From: Metellina segmentata
Lineage: Eukaryota; Arthropoda; Arachnida; Araneae; Tetragnathidae
Length of the DNA stretch: 64,000 bases
Assembly: GCA_947359465.1 (NCBI GenBank)
Contig: OX375877.1
Coordinates: 68,798,698 to 68,862,697 of the forward strand
Direction of reading: 5' to 3'
Shown here piece by piece: positions 51,725 through 64,000 of the stretch (the first letter of the stretch is position 1; each line of letters opens with the position of its first letter). The position numbers and the translations under genes are program-made. The notes below the pieces were generated by a model. That model saw nothing but the letters and a program-made list of their open reading frames with translations. It was not told where the DNA came from and searched no databases.

Positions 51725-52395
51725 TACGAGGCTCATCCAGAAAGAAAGTTCCGTTTTGTAAAAATAACAAAATAATTGTCTTCCAAGACAATTTTGTTGG
51801 CCTAGATGAGGTCTATTTGCAGAGTACGCAATGAAAGAATAAGTATTTAAAATGTATAATTTATTATGATGATTTAAAACCTTTAGCTACTTACTAAGAG
51901 ATCATAATATAATTTACATCACATTAAACATCAGAGCTTAACAACATAGCTCACTCACACCCTAAGCTCTCAGAAGACTAAATAAGAACATGATCTTATA
52001 TAGTGTATGCTATTTGCATACTATGATGTCACACATTTAGCCAATCCTCTTATTCCCGAAGTCCAACAAATTTTATGAAAGGTCATTTCTTGAACTATTT
52101 TTCTTTTTAGTTTCCACCAATATTGAGATATTTGTCAGCGGGTGACCTACTTACCTATACCTTCCTCAAATAAAGTTTCCGCCAATGATGTGATGATAGC
52201 CATATCTTTACGGCACTTTTAGTGTGTCGTCGTCGCTTTCAAAGCTCTGACCTCCAAAGTCTTGCTTCATGCGTGGGAACAAATGATAGATGGTGCCCGG
52301 TCTGGGCTGAAGGTGGATGATCGAACTGTTGCCGACCGGATTCCTAAATTTGCCTTTGAGTGACACGAGCAACATGGGGCTGAGCATTGTCATGA
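51725..52395 (-). pseudogene. Mariner-like element remnant
   Basis: TACGAGGCTCATCCAGAAAG at 51725 is a typical mariner inverted-repeat sequence. On the minus strand (about 52390 to 52080) a transposase C terminus is recognisable across frames: HLFPRMKQDFGGQSFESDDD and, after breaks, YLNIGGN. The frame is shifted and interrupted, and the 5' end of the element is missing. Confidence 0.6.
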
Positions 52396-54902
52396 AACAA
52401 GTGCTTGACTAAACATTACTCTCATTTTGCTTTAAAACGCGCTTAAGTTTTTGATGTGCTTTGTTTTAAAATGTGCTAATTGAGAATTTAAATTTAAAAA
52501 TTAAAAAATAAACTATTTTCTTAACAAGGTTTCAAGGCAATCTAGCAACCACGCATTCCGATATATTTTTCTTTCGGGTTGGCCACAATTAAAGTCAAAA
52601 CTTCCATACACACACAAACGAAAAAAAATTGAAAACTATTTTTCTATCCACTAGTAGTTTAAAAAGGGACTAAATTTACGATAACCTATGGTAAAGTCCC
52701 CAAAATATTGTAAATAGTAAATCCCACGTGAGAAACTGATATCCTGAGATTAGATAGATTTATTTTATATAAATAGGGCTTAACACAACTGGACAAACAA
52801 GTGCAACTTTTGGTCACTTACAACACTTGTGAGAATCTGTTATTGAGATATCTTCTATAACACAATTTATTCTTTACTCAAGACATACACAAAGTATATA
52901 ACATAAAAATTCATATAAATAAGTTAGGACATGACGGGATATACGTGTACGATAAAAAAAACAGTGTCCCGTTAACCGGTTCGAGTACCGACTCTCGAAT
53001 TCCGCATTGCTGGTTTCGACAGCAGCGCCATCTCGTGAGGAGGAAAGTAAAAGTACAGCGCCATCTGGTGAGGAGTAAAGTAGAAGTACAGCGCTATCTG
53101 GTGAGGAGTGAAGTGGGTACCTCAAGTATCTTCCTTATGAAAAGGTACGACATTCTGATGCTCCTATCCTTTGTAAGAGAATTTTCTATTTCTGATAAAA
53201 GAATCAGCATCTTTTTCGACAAATTGTTTGATAATGTTACGCTACGGCTAAAAATGCACTGAACTCTTTCAATTCCTTTTAACAGGTATGCCAAAGTAGC
53301 AAGAGAGCCATTGAAGGAATATTTAATTATTTTATTAAAAAGTTACAAATTTCAAAGCCTATGTTTAGCTCCAGATCTTACTTTTAAAAGTATTTATAAC
53401 AATAAACAAAAATTTTACTCATAAAAATTTTGCTGTACATCTTTTAAGGTGTAGTTTTTAGCAGTCCTCAATTTAAATTATACAATTTTATTAATTTTAC
53501 AGCGGAGAATTTCTAAGGCCCTGGAAAAACTTGCAATGCTTGTAGTGTTAGCCCTTCTCTTAAGAGTGCGTGCCATACTCACTTGATCAAGAGGGAGTAG
53601 GTTCTTTAGGGAGAGATTAACGTCTTAATCCGGCGAGTTCTGTCGGTTGTCTGAGGGACATGTAATCATTGTTGCTGTAATTCCTTGAAGTCCGTTTTTG
53701 TTGTAAATAATTTTGTGTTTTTGTTGAGTACAAAACTATTTACGTGTGCTGGATCCTTGAGATGAATAACCCTGCCACTACAATGCTATTTAGGCATCAA
53801 TTTTATAGTGATTCGTTTTGTCGTTTATAATACATGTCATTTTACTATCAAAAATCTGAAAAAAGTTAAATTTTTTTGATTAGGAGGATTTAGCATGATT
53901 TGGTTACAAATATGCATACTAGACTTATTTTTTAAAAGGTCCTTAGGCAATTTGTACATCAGTTAAAGCTTTATGGGTGAATATTTAAACTCTTTGTATC
54001 TCATAATTGGTCTAACATTAGCTATCAAGGTTTTATCAATTCTGAAATTTTTTTTTCAAGGATTACAAAGTTTTGATAGTAAAAAGACAATATAGCAATT
54101 GTCATAACCAATATCAACATTTGCCAGGTTAAACAGTCAGTAATTAAATTTAAAACTTCTACCATACACTTGTAATTGAATAAGGAATTTGAATTCAATT
54201 ACAACTCATAAAGACCGAAGGGAGGGAGGACTTTGATTCCACTCACCTATGCTCTGATCTCAGATGGAACACTTAATCCGTTTTTCATCACAAGTCTCAG
54301 AAAGTTGATTATGCAATGCCCCTCAGAAATTGCATAATTTTTTTCCTGTACCTAGAAAAACATAAATTGATCACTAACACATTCATTGAATTACCTTTGC
54401 AATTTACTATGAATACATGATACATTTTAAGAACATTTTCACAGTTAAAATACTATTTTCTTTTGAAACTTCCCTAATATTCAAGTTCATGATAGGGCTA
54501 TTTATGTCTTGTGACCATAAACTACTTTTCCCTGTTATTGAAACTAAAAACTTGCTTCTCATTCGTGCTTCAAAAGCATTGCAGTTCTTGCATCCTGGAT
54601 CACCACATGTTTAGGCTAACTATATTTCCTTGAGACAAAAACAGGACACTGGGATGGCAAAAAAGAGGACGTTGGTTAAGTAATATTCTGAATTTGCAAA
54701 AAAGTAGGACAAAAAAAGTTTTATATCATAAATATAATCAGAATACCATTCTTTAGTGACAGAACCCAAACAAAAATTTTAAGTAGACCTATAAGGGAAC
54801 TACTCCATCATAATCATACCATATGTATTTCTCTGAAGTAGTCAAAGCAACAAATTTTGGTCTCAATTTACTAAGCATTTCGTTACTTTACACGATTAAA
54901 TA
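52396..54902. other. Intergenic segment with one 33-bp triplication
   Basis: A 33-bp unit (CAGCGCCATCTGGTGAGGAG plus AAAGTAGAAGTA) occurs three times at 53023, 53056 and 53089. A GC-balanced stretch at about 53514-53720 looks like part of an unnamed repeat. No coding region is recognisable. Confidence 0.45.
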
Positions 54903-56308
54903 CACTCTATAACAAAATAATCGACGCACCAAGAGGGAGTTGTCCGATGGAGACAAAAATTGGTGAATAGGAAAATTATGCACAGAATAGAAAATGATTA
55001 AAATTTCAGAACAATTGAATGATTTATTTCAGAGTTACAGTAACGAGCTCAATAAGGTGTTGACCCGCCTCTAGCCTGGATGCAAGCTGCCACACGGCGT
55101 GGCATAGACCTATAAAGCTCCCGGATGGTCTCCTGCGGTATTTCTTGTCATATTTGATCCAATTGTCGGACTACGTCTTCAACATTCCCTACCGGATGCA
55201 GTCGCCTTCCCATCATATCCCAGACTTGCTAGATTTGAGAGAGATCTGGTGATCTGGCTGACCAAGGAAGTGTTTGACAAGCTTGAAGACAGTTCAGAGC
55301 AACACGTGCCGTGTGTGGTCTGGCATTGTCTTGCTGAAAAATAAGCCCAGGGTACTGCGAAAGGAACGGTAGCAAAACAGGTCTCAGAATGTCGTCAAAG
55401 TACCGCTGTGCAGTAAGTGCACCTCTAATGACGACCAAAGGGGTCCGGCTATCAAGGGAAATGGCACCCCAGACCATAACTCCTTGTTGAGGGCCCGTGT
55501 GGAGTGCAATAGTGAAAGTAGGATCGGCACGCTGTCCTGGGCGTCTCCAGACACGTTATCGATGATCGTCAGGACACAGTTGGAAGCGGAATTCGTCGCT
55601 AAAGACTATACGTCCCCAGTCAGCATCATTCCAGCCTGATCGAGCCAAGCACCACTGTAATCTGGCTCGACAGTGTGCAGGCGAGAGTGGCAGGTGGCGT
55701 AACGGTCGGTACGAGCGTAGATATTTCGCTCTCTCAGCCGTCTGTGAATGGTCATGGTGGACACTCGTGTGTGGGTCGCACGACTGATAGTTGATAGCGA
55801 TGAATCAGGCGCTGTGACAGCTGATCTGACAATCACTCTGTCCTCGCGATCTGTTGTGTCCCTACGTCGACCGCTACCATCATGACGCTGAAATCTGCCA
55901 TTGTCCACCCACTCTTGCCAGCATCTTCTAATCGCCGCATCGCTTCGACTCACATGACGAGAGATTCTCCGATTTGCCCAAACTGCCTCTTTCAATCCAA
56001 TGATACGACCTCTTTCAAACTCTGAAAGTTGCTCGTAATAAGTTCGAATCCTGCGGCGAGGCATTTTTTCAGTCGTTGAAATGTATCTTAAATCGCAATG
56101 CAGCAGACATTTTTAACAACAGTCAAGAACAACTCCTTATATACATCTGCTGGATGCACAGTTACGATGCGCTGGAGATCGCACTATTCATTCATTGGAC
56201 ACCAAATTTTCATCATTTGCATATTTGGTCAAAACATTTTTGCATACGAAATTTCAAAGCAATCGGGTGATTCCTTCTTGGTGCGTCGATTTTTTTTGCT
56301 ATAGAGTG
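54903..56308 (-). mobile_element. Tc1-like transposon, 1.4 kb, near full length
   Basis: The inverted ends begin CACTCTATAACAAAATAATC (left) and CACTCTATAGCAAAAAAAAT (right, read inward), followed by GACGCACCAAGA in both. TA flanks both ends. The length is typical of complete Tc1 elements. The coding region is broken (see the transposase entry). Confidence 0.88.
55049..56064 (-). pseudogene. Tc1-like transposase, frameshifted
   Basis: It starts MPRRRIRTYYEQLSEFERGR, with the paired helix-turn-helix domain (IGLKEAVWANRRISRHVSRS) and linker. A frameshift near 55690 separates this from the catalytic half. That half retains FSDEFRFQL (first Asp) and IFQQDNARPHTARV (second Asp). In-frame stops occur soon after the first Asp, where the third acidic residue should be (SPDLSQI then TAG), and again about 30 codons later. 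The family's C-terminal tail ARGGSTPY is followed by TGA. The element cannot make an active enzyme. Confidence 0.88.
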
Positions 56309-56599
56309 TATATGTATTATATCATTAAGTAAATTTATTTTATTAAGTCGTAGTACAAATGTATATTTGTGTGTGTATTTCAATATCAAACGTTCATATA
56401 AATAATGTTTGTTTCAATATTAGATAGATTTTCTGAAAATAATTTTTTTTTATTATATAGTTTTTTTAATGTTAAGTATTAGAAAATATTTATTCTACAT
56501 TAATGAATGGTATCAGAATTTTTGTATCCATTCTTCCATTTTAATGTTTTTTTGTTTTCATATTCTATTGCATGTTCCCTCACTGGGGAATAATTATAC

Positions 56600-56717
56600 T
56601 GGTCTAGTGAACCAGAAAATCTAGATTGCGTAGGTGCACGTTTCCGGGGAAATCTGTTGCGTAGGTTGATCATCGGGGGTTGGCGAACGATAGCGAACAG
56701 TCTGCAGAGCCCCCTAG
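56600..56717 (+). mobile_element. Helitron 3' end fragment
   Basis: CGGGGGTTGGCGAACGATAG and CAGAGCCCCCTAG/T match the type-1 Helitron 3' terminus seen at 37493, including the CTAG before T. The 5' part is not recognisable. Confidence 0.6.
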
Positions 56718-57383
56718 TAAGTGTAAATAAATTAAATATGGAACATGCATAATTAAATTAAATATGGAACATGCATAATTAAATTAACTATGGCAACCTT
56801 CACACAGTTACCAAAAGATTTCTCTTGACTCGGACGGCTTAGAAAATCACCTTGGCGACAACGGAAGCATTTAAAGGAAACATCACACGCATGAGGCCTT
56901 TCTCTTTCACAGAACCTTTACCTGAAATTTTCCGATATTTTGTTTAGGTGTTTTTACGGCGCAGCTATCAGATCAGGCCAAGCTGTTTTTTCGACAAGTA
57001 AATGGACAGACACAAAATAAAGTTTGTACGGACACAAGAGAGAAAAATATACAGAGTGACAGGATTCAAAATTACACCGCTCCCAGCTACAGGGAGATTT
57101 CAAGCTAAACAGACATATTTTTCTTATTTCTGCACTTCGAATAAAACATTTCACGTCCAAAATTTACTTTGGATAAACAAAGACATTTGGAAAACCCGCG
57201 AATTTAAGAGGTAGCTGGCAGTTGAACCTATTCATTGATTTGATTGGTTGTTTTATAGCTTTAAGGGGTTTTTATTGTATTTTTAACTCAGCACTGGAAA
57301 AGAAAGCATACTTTCTGCTGCGAACTGGAGACATAGTAAAATAACATTTAAGAAAATGCAGTTTTGAAAAAATCTCTACTTTG

Positions 57384-57870
57384 TCTATAAGAGGAAGTGC
57401 TTGTGTTTCGCTACGCAGTGTCCTGACTAATTTATGGAACTTACAATAATGAGACTTGGCACAGAGGTAGTCCGAAATTGTTGCATTTTTTGTGTCTAGT
57501 ACTAATTTTAAAATATAATTTAGAATGAATTTAATGGAATTTAATTTTTGGTGTTCTCTCTTATAGAGAGAGAGAGTAGAGAGAAAATCGCAACTGCATA
57601 ATATGAGATTCTAAATTTATTTCTTCTGTGTTTCCGTTTCATTTTCCGAGGAACGAATTCGAATTTACAGCGAACGAAAAAAACAAATAAAGTTTTAACT
57701 GGAATTATGTAGTTCTTTTTCTTCTAGATCATTTAAGGTAGAGTAAAAATTTCAACGGATTTGAAATCTGCGGAAAATTTCACATTACCTAAAAATATTA
57801 TTTTCTTTAAATAAATAATTTTTAAATTTTAACTTATATATTTTTCAAAACTTCCGTAACACCTGTAATA
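57384..57870 (+). mobile_element. Helitron (type 2) 5' part
   Basis: TCTATAAGAGGAAGTGCTTG starts the copy, followed by ACTTACAATAATGAGACTTG with GCACAGAGGTAGTCCG and TTTCAACGGATTTGAAATCT. These segments match the type-2 copies at 5713 (minus) and 47247. A short (GA)n run occurs at about 57565-57580. The 3' terminus is not evident. Confidence 0.6.
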
Positions 57871-59606
57871 ATTGCTAAAATGCCCGTCTCAAACTTAGAA
57901 ATCCTTGTTAAATTTTGATTTTGAACTTGGTATCACGCGGTTAGGTGGCTTGCCATTGGATATTTACGGTACGTTCAGAAAATTCCATGCATTTAAATTT
58001 ATAGAAGATATTATAGTGCTGTCAGAAGATAAGGGCTAACGCGTTTTAATAGTAATTTTACGACGAAATAAAGAGGCTCTATCGACAAAAGGGTTGGGTT
58101 GTAGCACAATGGGCAATTTTTGCTACATGAAAGGTAACTAGATCGTGACATACAGTTTAAAGTTCCACAAAATGTAGTTATTTCTCCTGTGTAACAAATG
58201 CGTATTGTATCAATAGAAATAATTCGACCTTCGGTACAACGGGGGTCTAACCCTCTTGAGGGGTAACCCTCAGTGAGTTAATCTTAATCGTTATTTAAGA
58301 CAACCGTCCGAAATATTTGTGAAGGTACACCCTATAAGTAAGCCACTGTTATTCCTAACAGGGACCTTCTGCATCTCCAGCATCTATGCACTTACAAACC
58401 AGGATTTGAACCCGAAACCTACTGGGTGGCAAACAAATGATATGATCTCTGTATTAGTTTGGTCGCAATATGACATTGTTCCTCTTTAAAATAAATTGAA
58501 ATTTTAAGGGATTTTACCTTAACCTTCATGTACCTATTTCACAGTTCGTAACAGATACCTAAAAGTCACTAAAATTCTTATTTTATATAAAATTTAACCT
58601 CTGAACGTCGATATTCCCAAGAAGTGTAGTTTTTAGCTCAAAAAACTCACATAATAACTAGCTGACCACGACGATAGCTTCAAAGAATCCGAAGAAAGAT
58701 TCTATTGGTCAAGAAAAGTCAAAACTGTTTAGAAGTCATGTAGGAAAGACTGAAGGTGTTATAGAACGAATATATGCGTGCAAATAGCATATATCCGTAC
58801 CCGTTTTAACTCGTTAACGGTGTGAAACGAGGGGTATTACTTCCTCTCGAAATTAAAAGATTGCTCCACAAATTGATCATTTATATGGAGTCGAAAAAAT
58901 ATTCTTAAATTCTCTTCCTTAAATTTTGATTGCCAGAAAGTAAAGAAAAAAACATAACCTTAGCTTAAATATTTGAAGACAGCCTCATTATTATTCATTA
59001 TAGGAGTGTCATAAATAGCTCCAGTTTTCCTGTGCTTTTTGTTGTTGCTTTTGAGATTAAGGATTGTCTCGAATATTAGTTTGAGATGTGTTTCACAGAA
59101 TCAATTGAAATATACCGGTCTAAATTGAATAATTGTTCCTTAAAGATTTGTGTGTGTTCTCTGGTTATTCTGATATATTATGTGGAATAGTCGATTTGTT
59201 TGCCCTGTGACAGTAAGAAAAATTTATGAGTTCATTTAAGTTTTGCTAATGGAAGTGGAAGCATTTTTTTGACTTATGGGTGAACTCACAGTCATCTTCT
59301 TTCTCCTGTCTCGCATAGAGCTGTATAGCACTAAAAGACCATTTTGCCAGTCGTTATAATATTTTTAGTTGTACATTAAAAGTGCTTTTTCAGTTTTATT
59401 TGAATTTTCTTACCTTAAAGAAATCTATTTTAACAATAAAAAGAAAACAAAGTGTATTTTTAAAAAACCAGCAACCTCAATTCATTTCCTTTTCAAAATG
59501 AAATAAATTTCCTTTCATAATATACATTGCCTTAAAAACTATTCTTTACTGAATACCGGTGATATAACAGGTACATAAATGAGGATATAAATCTACCATT
59601 TTTTAG
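57871..59606. other. Intergenic sequence, no gene seen
   Basis: AT-rich sequence with only short open frames. No repeat family could be assigned. Confidence 0.4.
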
Positions 59607-59992
59607 GCACTGAATCTCTGCTTCTTCACGTACACTACCCTAACAAAGTGGACATGATGCTTGACTGCACATCTTTTGTCAATGATCACACCCTCATATC
59701 CAGGAAAGTACATTATATTTTTATAAAATACTCAATTTTCATATTAAACAGAACTTTTGGGTCAAAGTTCATCGAGGAAAAGCTTCCATGGATTCCTAAA
59801 AACTGCGGAAAACAATTATTTTTCACAGTTTTGTCCGAGAGTTTGGGTTATATTTGTGGTCAGATCCACTCTCTCACACAATATAAGGATAAGGGTGTAA
59901 TACCCGTTTGTGTGGTTTTAGAATTCTGGTTGTCTTTCGTTGAAGTATTCCATTGTCTGTTCAGCATCTACACATCAGCTGATATCATGAGA
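59607..59992 (+). other. Unassigned ORF with splice-like borders
   Basis: After CCATTTTTTAG one frame stays open for about 128 codons to a strong donor, AGAG/GTAAGG. It contains VDMMLDCTSFVNDHTLISRK and, later, a hydrophobic stretch (VIPVCVVLEFWLSFVEVFHC). I recognise no family. It might be an exon of a gene that continues beyond the window, or a chance ORF. A short inner intron (GTACAT to AAACAG) is also conceivable. Confidence 0.25.
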
Positions 59993-60692
59993 GGTAAGGA
60001 AAATCATACATTCTGTAAGGCATAATTTTCCTTCTAAGTGCATCCTGTTATGTATTAACTTGACAAGATTTTATTTTTAGATAAATATGTTATACGAACT
60101 GAATCTTTTTTCAGCCTGTTGCCAATCTCAAAACGATAACTTCAGTTGAATAGAGATTGGCCATACTGGTATTTATCTTACGGAATTAAAAATAAACACC
60201 GACATCCTTTAAAAGTTATTTATACATAGCAATATGTTTTTGGTTATAACGTTTACTAAGGGATTACGTACAAATATGCAGAGATATACTGCTTATTTTA
60301 CAACATGTTCCAATTTCGTATAATAGTACTATATTTTCATAAACAATGCAATACTTTATTTAGGTGAAATGGGGCAAGTATGTACTCAAGAAGTACATTC
60401 AATGAATATAAAACTTGTTTGTAATTATAAAACCTAGGTAAATAAGAATTAGTGACCATCCTTGTTCGCGCCGATTAACGACAATAGATAAAAGGGTAGT
60501 AGCCGTAAAAGCTTTTGCTGTTGTGCTTGGAAAGCTACTAGTTTTTAACTCGATTTTATTCGTCACTTACACCACAATTCGTTTACTTTTTATAATAAAT
60601 TAAGCATGGTACCATATTGTAGCGCTTACAATTGCTCTAATAGAGCGTCAGCCAATATGAAATTACTTGCTATTGTTGCAAACTTGTCATTT

Positions 60693-61190
60693 GTATAGCT
60701 TATTTCGTATGATTATTTTTTATTTTTTATTATTTTTTATTTAATATAATTTTTTGTAGAAATACTAATGTCATCGTTTATAATACAATTTAAATTTTTT
60801 ATATAAATTGAAAAATTTGTATATTAAAGTATTTCTATCGTTTTTATTGCGCATTTAATTATGAATAAATGGTATTGACTTGGATATTTCATTATGCTAT
60901 TAAATTCAAACTGCTTACTCGATTTTTACAAAAAAATAGCTGTATAGCTTATTTCTTATGATTCTTTTTATTTACTTGTTATTATTATTAGTATCTAGTA
61001 TTAAATATGTTTTATAGAAATACTAATATCATCGCGTTTATAATACAATTTAAATTTTTTATATCAATTGAAAAAAATTGTATTAAAGTATTTCTATCGT
61101 TTTTATTGCGCATTTAATTATGAATAAATGGTATTGACTTGTATGTTTAATTATGCTATCGAATTCAAACTGCTTACTCTATTTTTACAA
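60693..61190. repeat. 249-bp tandem duplication
   Basis: Two adjacent copies (60693-60941, 60942-61190) share GTATAGCTTATTTC, AGAAATACTAAT, GTATTTCTATCGTTTTTATT and GCGCATTTAATTATGAATAA, with small indels. It is AT-rich and non-coding. Confidence 0.85.
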
Positions 61191-63519
61191 AAAACAATTC
61201 TCAATAGGAGGAGGTTGGATAGTTTACGTAAACTCTAATTGTACTCAATAAATAAATTAAGTACTCCATTATAAACCAAATAGTCCATTTCCGTTGCTCC
61301 AGTGCGATATAAATTCAACTACCTACTCATCTATCTATCCACAGACCAGTTTCTTAGATTAAAATTATCATAAATATATTATTATTACTACATAATAAAT
61401 CAATAATTGACGCAGTGAGATAATTATTTAATTCGAGAGATTTGTATATTGCTTATGCGTAATTTTTTATATTATAATTAGCTAAGCGATTGTGTGCGTT
61501 TCATAACGTTTTTGTATCGAAATTAATGTTGATTAAATTAATAAATAATTGAGTGCAATAAATAAAAAAAATTAGCTTTGCTTTTGCTTTGCTACTGTTT
61601 TATTATTGTGTGGAAGTTGTTAGAAACATCTTGGTGAGAAAAGGTATAACAACGAAACTGTCTTTCTCCTAGTAGGTCTCTGTGAAACAACTAGGTAAGA
61701 CAGGTGGACTGACACTCATTTATTTACGTGTCACTACTTTCTCCCTTTAGAGCTTAATGTAATAAAAGTAGGGGCTGCCACCGGTTGGAAATGCTTGAAA
61801 GAGTCCTACGTTTCATCGTTAGAGCACTTCGAATTTGTTGGAGCAGTTGAGCAGATTAACGAAGGCCATGAGAGGGCCAAAGTAGCACTTAACGGATTTT
61901 CACTATTGAAAAACGGTTACAAAAGTATGGAAATTTGTTGAATTCAATATTCAACGCTATTTAAACGTTGAAAAACAGCTAAAGGTCAAGACACTGGGTA
62001 ATCGTTAAAATATCGCAGAACTTTGAAGATACAGCAGTTTTTTAAAGTTAAACATTTGTTGAAGAAGAGATGCTTAAAAATAATTAAACGGCTGATATTT
62101 GAAAGACACTTATAAAAATTTGAATCCCCAACGTGGAAAAAACAAGCTCATGCCTAAACGTTGAATAAACTTTGAAGGCTAGTCGAATCCTCAACGCTGA
62201 ATGGGAAACAGTTTTTCATCGTTGGACACTTGGATATTAGAGAAACATCCCCCATTAAACAAACATTAGGCAACAACAGTTTTATTTTCAACGTAAACAA
62301 TTAATTAAAGGGCACACATTGAATAGAATTAAATTATGTGACATAAAAATATTGATGCAATCCAATAACCATTGGAATGATGCTCTTGCCCAACTCACAA
62401 TACTGTCCCATTGCAAATTTTGAATACAATTCATGGTATGCGCATACCTCTTCATGTGGGGCACGTGCAACCCCTTGAATTAGCATTTTATCTAGCCAGT
62501 TCTAGATTGTTCCTTTTAAATCCCAAAATATTTAACCACATTTTATTTTTTAAGAGTGAAGCAATACTGCATTGAATCGACCATTTGATCAAGTAATCAT
62601 CTGAATTTTAAAAAAAAAGTAAATTTCAAAATATGTTTTTATTAAAATAGACAATTCCGATAGGCAGAATCGTAAGAAGCGCATTGCTTGACTGTTTTAT
62701 TTTGTGTCTTTTTATGTGTTTTGATTTCAAATATGTTTTTATAATAACAGTAAATAAAATTTCACATTAATTCTTATGTGGTTTGGTTGTAAACTAATTT
62801 TTTTATCAGAATACAAGTATCCTGCTATAGACTCAGATAAGTTAGATTGCGAAAAAAAATAAAGTCGATATACGGTAGATAAAATATAGCGGACAATATG
62901 TAGGTTTTCAATGACTCAATGAACCCTCGTGAATCTAATTTAAAGTTATATTCGATTGGGAAACTATTTAATTTTTATAAATATAGTCAACCGCAACGCT
63001 TGAATAAATTAGATGTACCTCTTGAACTTTTTGGTTCCTTGAGCTAACTCTATAAAAACAATTTGTCTAATTATGTTGAATCACAAAATTGTGATGGATG
63101 ATTGTATACTTACACGGAAATAAGAAAATATATTATTTTACATTATTTTCAAAATTTTATCCTTAAGACTTGCAACAGCTAATAAATAAATGAATCAGAA
63201 TTTCAAAGTAAATTCTTCATTTCCCTGTCCTGATAAACTACTGAAATACGTTTAAAAGTACCTGCTGCAATACCTTCAAGCATCGGATGTTTATAAAGAA
63301 ATAAGTACTCAATCTACGAGAAATAATTAAAATCGATCGTAAAAATAAAAATGACATTAATTCGAATAAAATGGACCGTCATGCGAGACGTTCGGTCATT
63401 TCATTGTGTGTCCATCTTAACTACTAGGAAAGGAAAAAAGCAATTAGCTTCACACGAAATGGATTCGACGTGTCCGCTCCGGAAACCTGTTTAAAAGTGA
63501 CTTTTAAAAAATATTATTT
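61191..63519. other. AT-rich intergenic sequence, no gene seen
   Basis: Only short open frames and simple AT-rich stretches. Nothing could be assigned. Confidence 0.4.
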
Positions 63520-63582
63520 CACTTTTTTTTCCTTGGTGCGATTAAGGTACAACTACTGTACTGGCCGTAGTCTAAAGGTTAA
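63520..63582 (-). mobile_element. Terminal unit of the TTAA-flanked element family
   Basis: Read on the minus strand, TTAA is followed by CCTTTAGACTACGGCCAGTA then CAGTAGTTGTACCTTAATCG and CACCAAGG. This is one unit of the 63-bp repeat of the 24977-25346 element, with its terminal CC-TTTAGACTACGGCC intact. The other end is not visible before the window ends. Confidence 0.5.
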
Positions 63583-64000
63583 TGTTGTAACAAAATATTA
63601 CCCAGACGCAAAAGAACGAAAAACCCAGATTAATTATTCCAAATAACATAATTCGAAAGAATGTTCTATCAAAAATTGTTTTACAGGAAAACGTTTTCTT
63701 TTAGTTAAAAAAGTATTAGAACTATTACGACATCCTTTAAAAATATATTTGGAATTTTAAAATCTATTTTTCTTAAGACAAAGCAATTTAAAAATAGGAA
63801 TTTCAAAGTAGTCAGCGATGCATAAAATCTACCTCATATTGGCATTCAAACAAACAGCAGACAAAGCCTTTTAATTATCAGTTTTAGGTACATATTTTCT
63901 TTCAAATGATCATTCTTAATCTAATCTACAAATCTAAACGCTTCAGACACTTTTAAATTATTCCTTGTGTATCGTTTGACCCAGCTTGTCTGTTATTGGA

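Noticed and set aside
59607..59720. Match to TMEM45-like membrane proteins (LLLHVHYPNKVD)
   Set aside because: Only a few residues resemble the family's HVH-containing segment; too weak to name.

Overview
This is a 64-kb stretch of AT-rich nuclear DNA from an animal, most likely an arthropod. Several Tc1-type transposases and repeat types look like those common in spider genomes, but that lineage is an inference with low to moderate confidence. There are no operons, ribosome-binding sites or CRISPR arrays. Coding sequence is confined to short exons with canonical splice sites, scattered through repeat-filled introns.

The one gene I can name is a TP53I11 (p53-inducible protein 11, PIG11) homologue on the + strand. 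Six exons join in phase: 1298-1419, 28926-29019, 34469-34576, 41565-41670, 43218-43319 and 48744-48949. They encode about 245 residues. The hallmark is the conserved stretch [12 protein letters not shown] followed by an acidic turn and HRSKISQLLG, then several hydrophobic segments. Intron 1 is about 27.5 kb. A second candidate first exon lies inside it (17272-17303), behind a TATA-like element, and it ends in exactly the phase needed to join exon 2. Poly(A) signals lie between 50518 and 51341.

The rest of the window is a dense record of transposable elements. Intron 1 holds tRNA-derived SINEs, Harbinger-type MITEs (TWA target duplications, GGCCCGGTGCACAC ends), two abutting Helitrons (5227-6638), hAT remnants, and a triple nest at 11948-13627 (hAT, then Harbinger MITE, then MULE-like element, with target duplications still readable). 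It also holds a 144-bp tandem array (15607-16793), a hAT MITE (17400-17901), a Helitron (18815-19465), a Harbinger transposase fragment, a TTAA-flanked element containing a 63-bp array, and an 18-bp minisatellite. Intron 2 holds a second 18-bp minisatellite, a LINE fragment and a decayed Tc1. Intron 3 holds a MITE, a pogo-like nest (36058-38219), a hAT copy split by an internally deleted Tc1 (38884-40431) and five 138-bp repeats just before exon 4. Intron 4 holds a MITE, and intron 5 a Helitron mosaic.

Downstream of the gene (51.4-64 kb) are a mariner remnant, a 1.4-kb Tc1 element with broken coding capacity, Helitron ends, a tandem duplication and one unassigned ORF with splice-like borders. 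No new multi-gene system is evident. The most notable items are the alternative first exon, the well-dated nested insertions, the directly abutting Helitrons, and tandem arrays with higher-order periodicity lying next to exons.
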